NCBI GenBank assembly: GCA_041674345.1
Contig: JBAYVY010000209.1
Coordinates: 1 to 6,641 of the forward strand
DNA: 6,641 nucleotides
Source of the DNA: JBAYVY01 sp041674345
GTDB lineage: Bacteria > Planctomycetota > Phycisphaerae > Phycisphaerales > Zrk34
Reading direction: 5' to 3'
In this document: one piece after another, positions 5,327 through 6,641 of the stretch
Layout: every line of letters starts with the position of its first letter
Numbering within the stretch: the first letter of the stretch is position 1
Position numbers and translations under genes: made by a program
Notes under the pieces: generated by a model
Told to the model about the DNA's origin: nothing
Databases searched by the model: none
Seen by the model: the letters and a program-made list of their open reading frames with translations, nothing else

Positions 5327-5389
5327 GGTTGTCTGTCACGGGCGACCAGCCGACCTTGCAACGGGATACGCTGGTCGCCCTGTTTTTTT
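5311..5389 (+). ncRNA. Possible antisense small RNA ending at the 5389 terminator
   Basis: A plus-strand terminator with no plus-strand gene in front of it implies a short plus-strand transcript. A weak promoter, TTGCCT (5276-5281), 17 nt, CACAAT (5299-5304), would start an RNA of about 79 nt, fully antisense to the PEP-CTERM leader. A 32-codon frame (ATG 5293 to TGA at 5388-5390) overlaps it but has no ribosome-binding site and ends inside the terminator. Confidence 0.2.
5340..5389 (+). terminator. Rho-independent terminator, plus strand
   Basis: A perfect 10-bp GC-rich stem, gggcgaccag (5340-5349) with ctggtcgccc (5371-5380), has a 21-nt loop and is followed by TG and seven T (5383-5389). 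It is orientated with sucD but lies 287 bases before it, within the PEP-CTERM leader on the opposite strand. Confidence 0.7.
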
Positions 5390-5444
5390 GAGCCGCCCAT
5401 CACACCCATGGGTGAAACCGGCACCCGTCGAGCTGGTTTGTTAT

Positions 5445-5459
5445 TGCAAACAAGTCTCA
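5445..5459. promoter_or_regulatory. Fur-box-like operator B (at the transcription start)
   Basis: TGCAAACAAGTCTCA matches the 7-1-7 Fur consensus TGATAATNATTATCA at 9 of 14 positions. It sits right at the predicted start (about 5461) of the PEP-CTERM transcript, a repressing position. It shares AGTCTCA (extending to AGTCTCAACAA) with operator A in inverted orientation. Confidence 0.35.
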
Positions 5460-5467
5460 ACAACATC

Positions 5468-5495
5468 AAAATACCTCGGTATTTTATTTTGTCAA
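5468..5495 (-). promoter_or_regulatory. Promoter of the PEP-CTERM gene / four-gene cluster
   Basis: On the minus strand a perfect TTGACA (5495-5490) is followed after 16 nt by TATTTT (5473-5468, 4 of 6 to TATAAT). Transcription would start near 5461, giving a leader of about 330 nt. An 8-bp palindrome, aaaatacc-tc-ggtatttt (5468-5485), covers the -10 and most of the spacer and could be a repressor site. The island is strikingly AT-rich against a GC-rich background. Confidence 0.65.
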
Positions 5496-5503
5496 GACAT
5501 TGT

Positions 5504-5518
5504 TGAGACTAAATCTCA
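5504..5518. promoter_or_regulatory. Fur-box-like operator A (upstream of the -35)
   Basis: TGAGACTAAATCTCA matches the 7-1-7 Fur consensus TGATAATNATTATCA at 10 of 14 positions. It matches 10 of 12 fixed positions of the TGANAATNATTNTCA form. It lies 8 bp upstream of the TTGACA box of the PEP-CTERM promoter. Its left part belongs to an 11-bp perfect inverted repeat (5453-5463 and 5500-5510) that brackets the promoter. Confidence 0.4.
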
Positions 5519-5594
5519 CAAATAAATCGGCGCGGGCAAAATCCCCCCCCCGCCCGTCGGTGCGCGTCGGGGCATCACCCCCGGCGCGCGAAAC

Positions 5595-5623
5595 TTGTAA
5601 CCCGCCCCCCGGCCCGCTATTCT
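5595..5623 (+). promoter_or_regulatory. Candidate promoter of sucD
   Basis: TTGTAA (5595-5600, 4 of 6) and TATTCT (5618-5623, 4 of 6) are separated by exactly 17 nt of GC-rich spacer. Transcription would start near 5630, giving a leader of about 46 nt before ATG 5676. The boxes stand out from the surrounding C-rich sequence. Confidence 0.5.
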
Positions 5624-5675
5624 GTGACGTCTTTCCTCAATCCCTCATCCGAAACACCGGATTGGCAGGCCGCAC

Positions 5676-6611
5676 ATGAGCATCCTCGTCGATAAACACA
5701 CCAAAGTCATCTGTCAGGGCATCACCGGTTCGGCCGGGGCGTTCCACACGAAAATGTGTCTGGAATACGGCACGCAGATGGTGGGCGGCGTCACGCCGGA
5801 CAAGGGCGGCCAAACCGACGCGAACATGCTCCCCATCTTCAACACCTGCCGCGAAGCCGTGAAGCAAACCCATGCCACCGCCACGATGATCTTCGTACCC
5901 CCCGCCTTCGCCGCCGACGCCATTCTCGAAGCCGCCGACGCCGGACTGCGCACCATCGTCGCCATCACCGAGGGCATCCCCGTTCACGACATGGTCCGCG
6001 TCAAACAAGCCCTCACCAGCTACCCCGAAGCGCGACTCATCGGCCCCAACTGCCCCGGCATCATCACCCCCGGCCAGTGCAAAATCGGCATCATGCCCGG
6101 TTACATCCACACCCCCAAATCCGGCGCATCGACCGGCAAGGCCATCGGCATCATCAGCCGCTCCGGTACGCTCACCTATGAAGCGGTGTGGCAGACCAGC
6201 GCACGCGGCATCGCGCAGTCCACCTGCGTCGGCATCGGCGGCGACCCGGTCAAGGGATTGAACTTCATCGAACTGTTGGGCATGTTCAACGCCGATCCCG
6301 AAACCAACGGCATCCTGATGATCGGCGAAATCGGAGGCGACGACGAGGAACGCGCCGCGGAATACATCAAGCGACAGGTCGGCAAACCCGTCGCCGGTTT
6401 CATCGCCGGTCGCACCGCCCCGCCCGGCAAACGCATGGGCCACGCCGGCGCGATCATCTCACGCGGCTCCGGCAAGGCCGACGACAAAATCGCCGCGATG
6501 CGTGACGCCGGCGTGATCGTCGCCGACAGCCCCGCCGACATGGGCCTGGCCATGGCGCAGGCGTTGGGCCTGCCCGTCGCTTCCGGGGCTTCCGACGCTT
6601 CCGCCGCGTAA
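5676..6611 (+). CDS. sucD: Succinyl-CoA synthetase (succinate-CoA ligase) alpha subunit
   Basis: A 311-residue TCA-cycle enzyme subunit that, with SucC, interconverts succinyl-CoA and succinate with ADP or GDP phosphorylation. Visible landmarks are the CoA/nucleotide-fold loop GITGSAGAFHT (15-25), TPDKGGQ (40-46), the GPNCPGIITPGQCKIGIMPG core (123-142), SRSGTLTYEA (161-170), STCVGIGGDPVKG (182-194), MIGEIGG (215-221) and GKRMGHAGAIIS (251-262). In the last, H256 is the phosphorylated catalytic histidine. Everything needed for activity is present. Compared with E. coli SucD (289 residues) it has about 7 extra residues after the MPGYIH motif (TPKSGASTGK region) and an Ala/Ser-rich C-terminal tail. 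ATG 5676 opens directly on the conserved MSILVDKHTKV start; its ribosome-binding site (GGCAGG) is weak. sucC is not directly upstream, and the 30 bases after the stop hold no gene. Confidence 0.97.
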   Translation: MSILVDKHTKVICQGITGSAGAFHTKMCLEYGTQMVGGVTPDKGGQTDANMLPIFNTCREAVKQTHATATMIFVPPAFAADAILEAADAGLRTIVAITEGIPVHDMVRVKQALTSYPEARLIGPNCPGIITPGQCKIGIMPGYIHTPKSGASTGKAIGIISRSGTLTYEAVWQTSARGIAQSTCVGIGGDPVKGLNFIELLGMFNADPETNGILMIGEIGGDDEERAAEYIKRQVGKPVAGFIAGRTAPPGKRMGHAGAIISRGSGKADDKIAAMRDAGVIVADSPADMGLAMAQALGLPVASGASDASAA

Positions 6612-6641
6612 CCTGCTCGTCCATCTGACAGATTCCGCCTC

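Larger units (their letters stand above)
5132..5675. other. Large intergenic regulatory region between the PEP-CTERM gene and sucD
   Basis: These 544 bases contain no convincing gene. From left to right they hold the structured leader of the PEP-CTERM mRNA (5132 to about 5460, minus strand), an antisense-facing terminator (5340-5389), an AT-rich promoter and operator island (about 5441-5526), a nine-C homopolymer (5543-5551) and the sucD promoter candidate (5595-5623). Longer open frames crossing it encode Pro/Arg/Gly-rich nonsense and lack start signals. Confidence 0.8.

Noticed and set aside
5453..5510. 58-bp element with 11-bp inverted ends as a tiny transposon (MITE)
   Set aside because: No target-site duplication is evident and the palindromes coincide with promoter elements, so operators explain it better.
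5637..6443. 268-codon minus-strand frame opposite sucD
   Set aside because: sucD is unmistakable; the antisense frame is Gly/Asp/Ala low-complexity.

Overview
The window looks like chromosomal DNA of a GC-rich planctomycete, probably of the Phycisphaerae type. The evidence is the gene mix: a secreted PDZ protein, a prepilin-like protein with a degenerate H-X9-DG-type C-terminus, a PEP-CTERM protein (an exosortase substrate), a DUF6607-like secreted protein and a bacterial-type sucD. I see no tRNA, rRNA, CRISPR array, transposase or phage gene.

Layout. Positions 2-79 hold the probable 3' end of a plus-strand gene. It converges on a minus-strand PDZ-domain gene (88-945). A 109-base divergent spacer with a candidate plus-strand promoter separates that gene from a PP2C-type Ser/Thr phosphatase (1055-1978, plus, GTG start). 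Positions 2023-5131 carry four minus-strand genes. In transcription order these are a PEP-CTERM protein (5131-4400), a prepilin-like pseudopilin (4337-3489), a small Cys/His-rich protein (3397-3188) and a DUF6607-like protein with a signal peptide (3054-2023). After a 544-base non-coding region comes sucD (5676-6611, plus), the succinyl-CoA synthetase alpha subunit.

The non-coding region 5132-5675 is the most information-rich part. It has an AT-rich island with a consensus TTGACA -35 box facing the PEP-CTERM gene. Two Fur-box-like palindromes flank the promoter, inside an 11-bp inverted repeat. Downstream is a leader of about 330 nt with several stems, one segment of which resembles the 3' half of a glycine-riboswitch aptamer. 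A strong rho-independent terminator points the other way, antisense to that leader, and a separate promoter candidate serves sucD.

A second theme is a short GC-rich interspersed repeat (core cacttccgggggcggg, three exact copies). It sits inside two genes, where it encodes Pro-rich or Gly-rich linkers, and in the loop of an intergenic hairpin.

How the genes may work together: the four minus-strand genes could form an envelope or extracellular cassette under metal-responsive control. That reading is an inference from promoter architecture and co-orientation. The PDZ and PP2C genes share a divergent control region. sucD belongs to central metabolism and appears unrelated.
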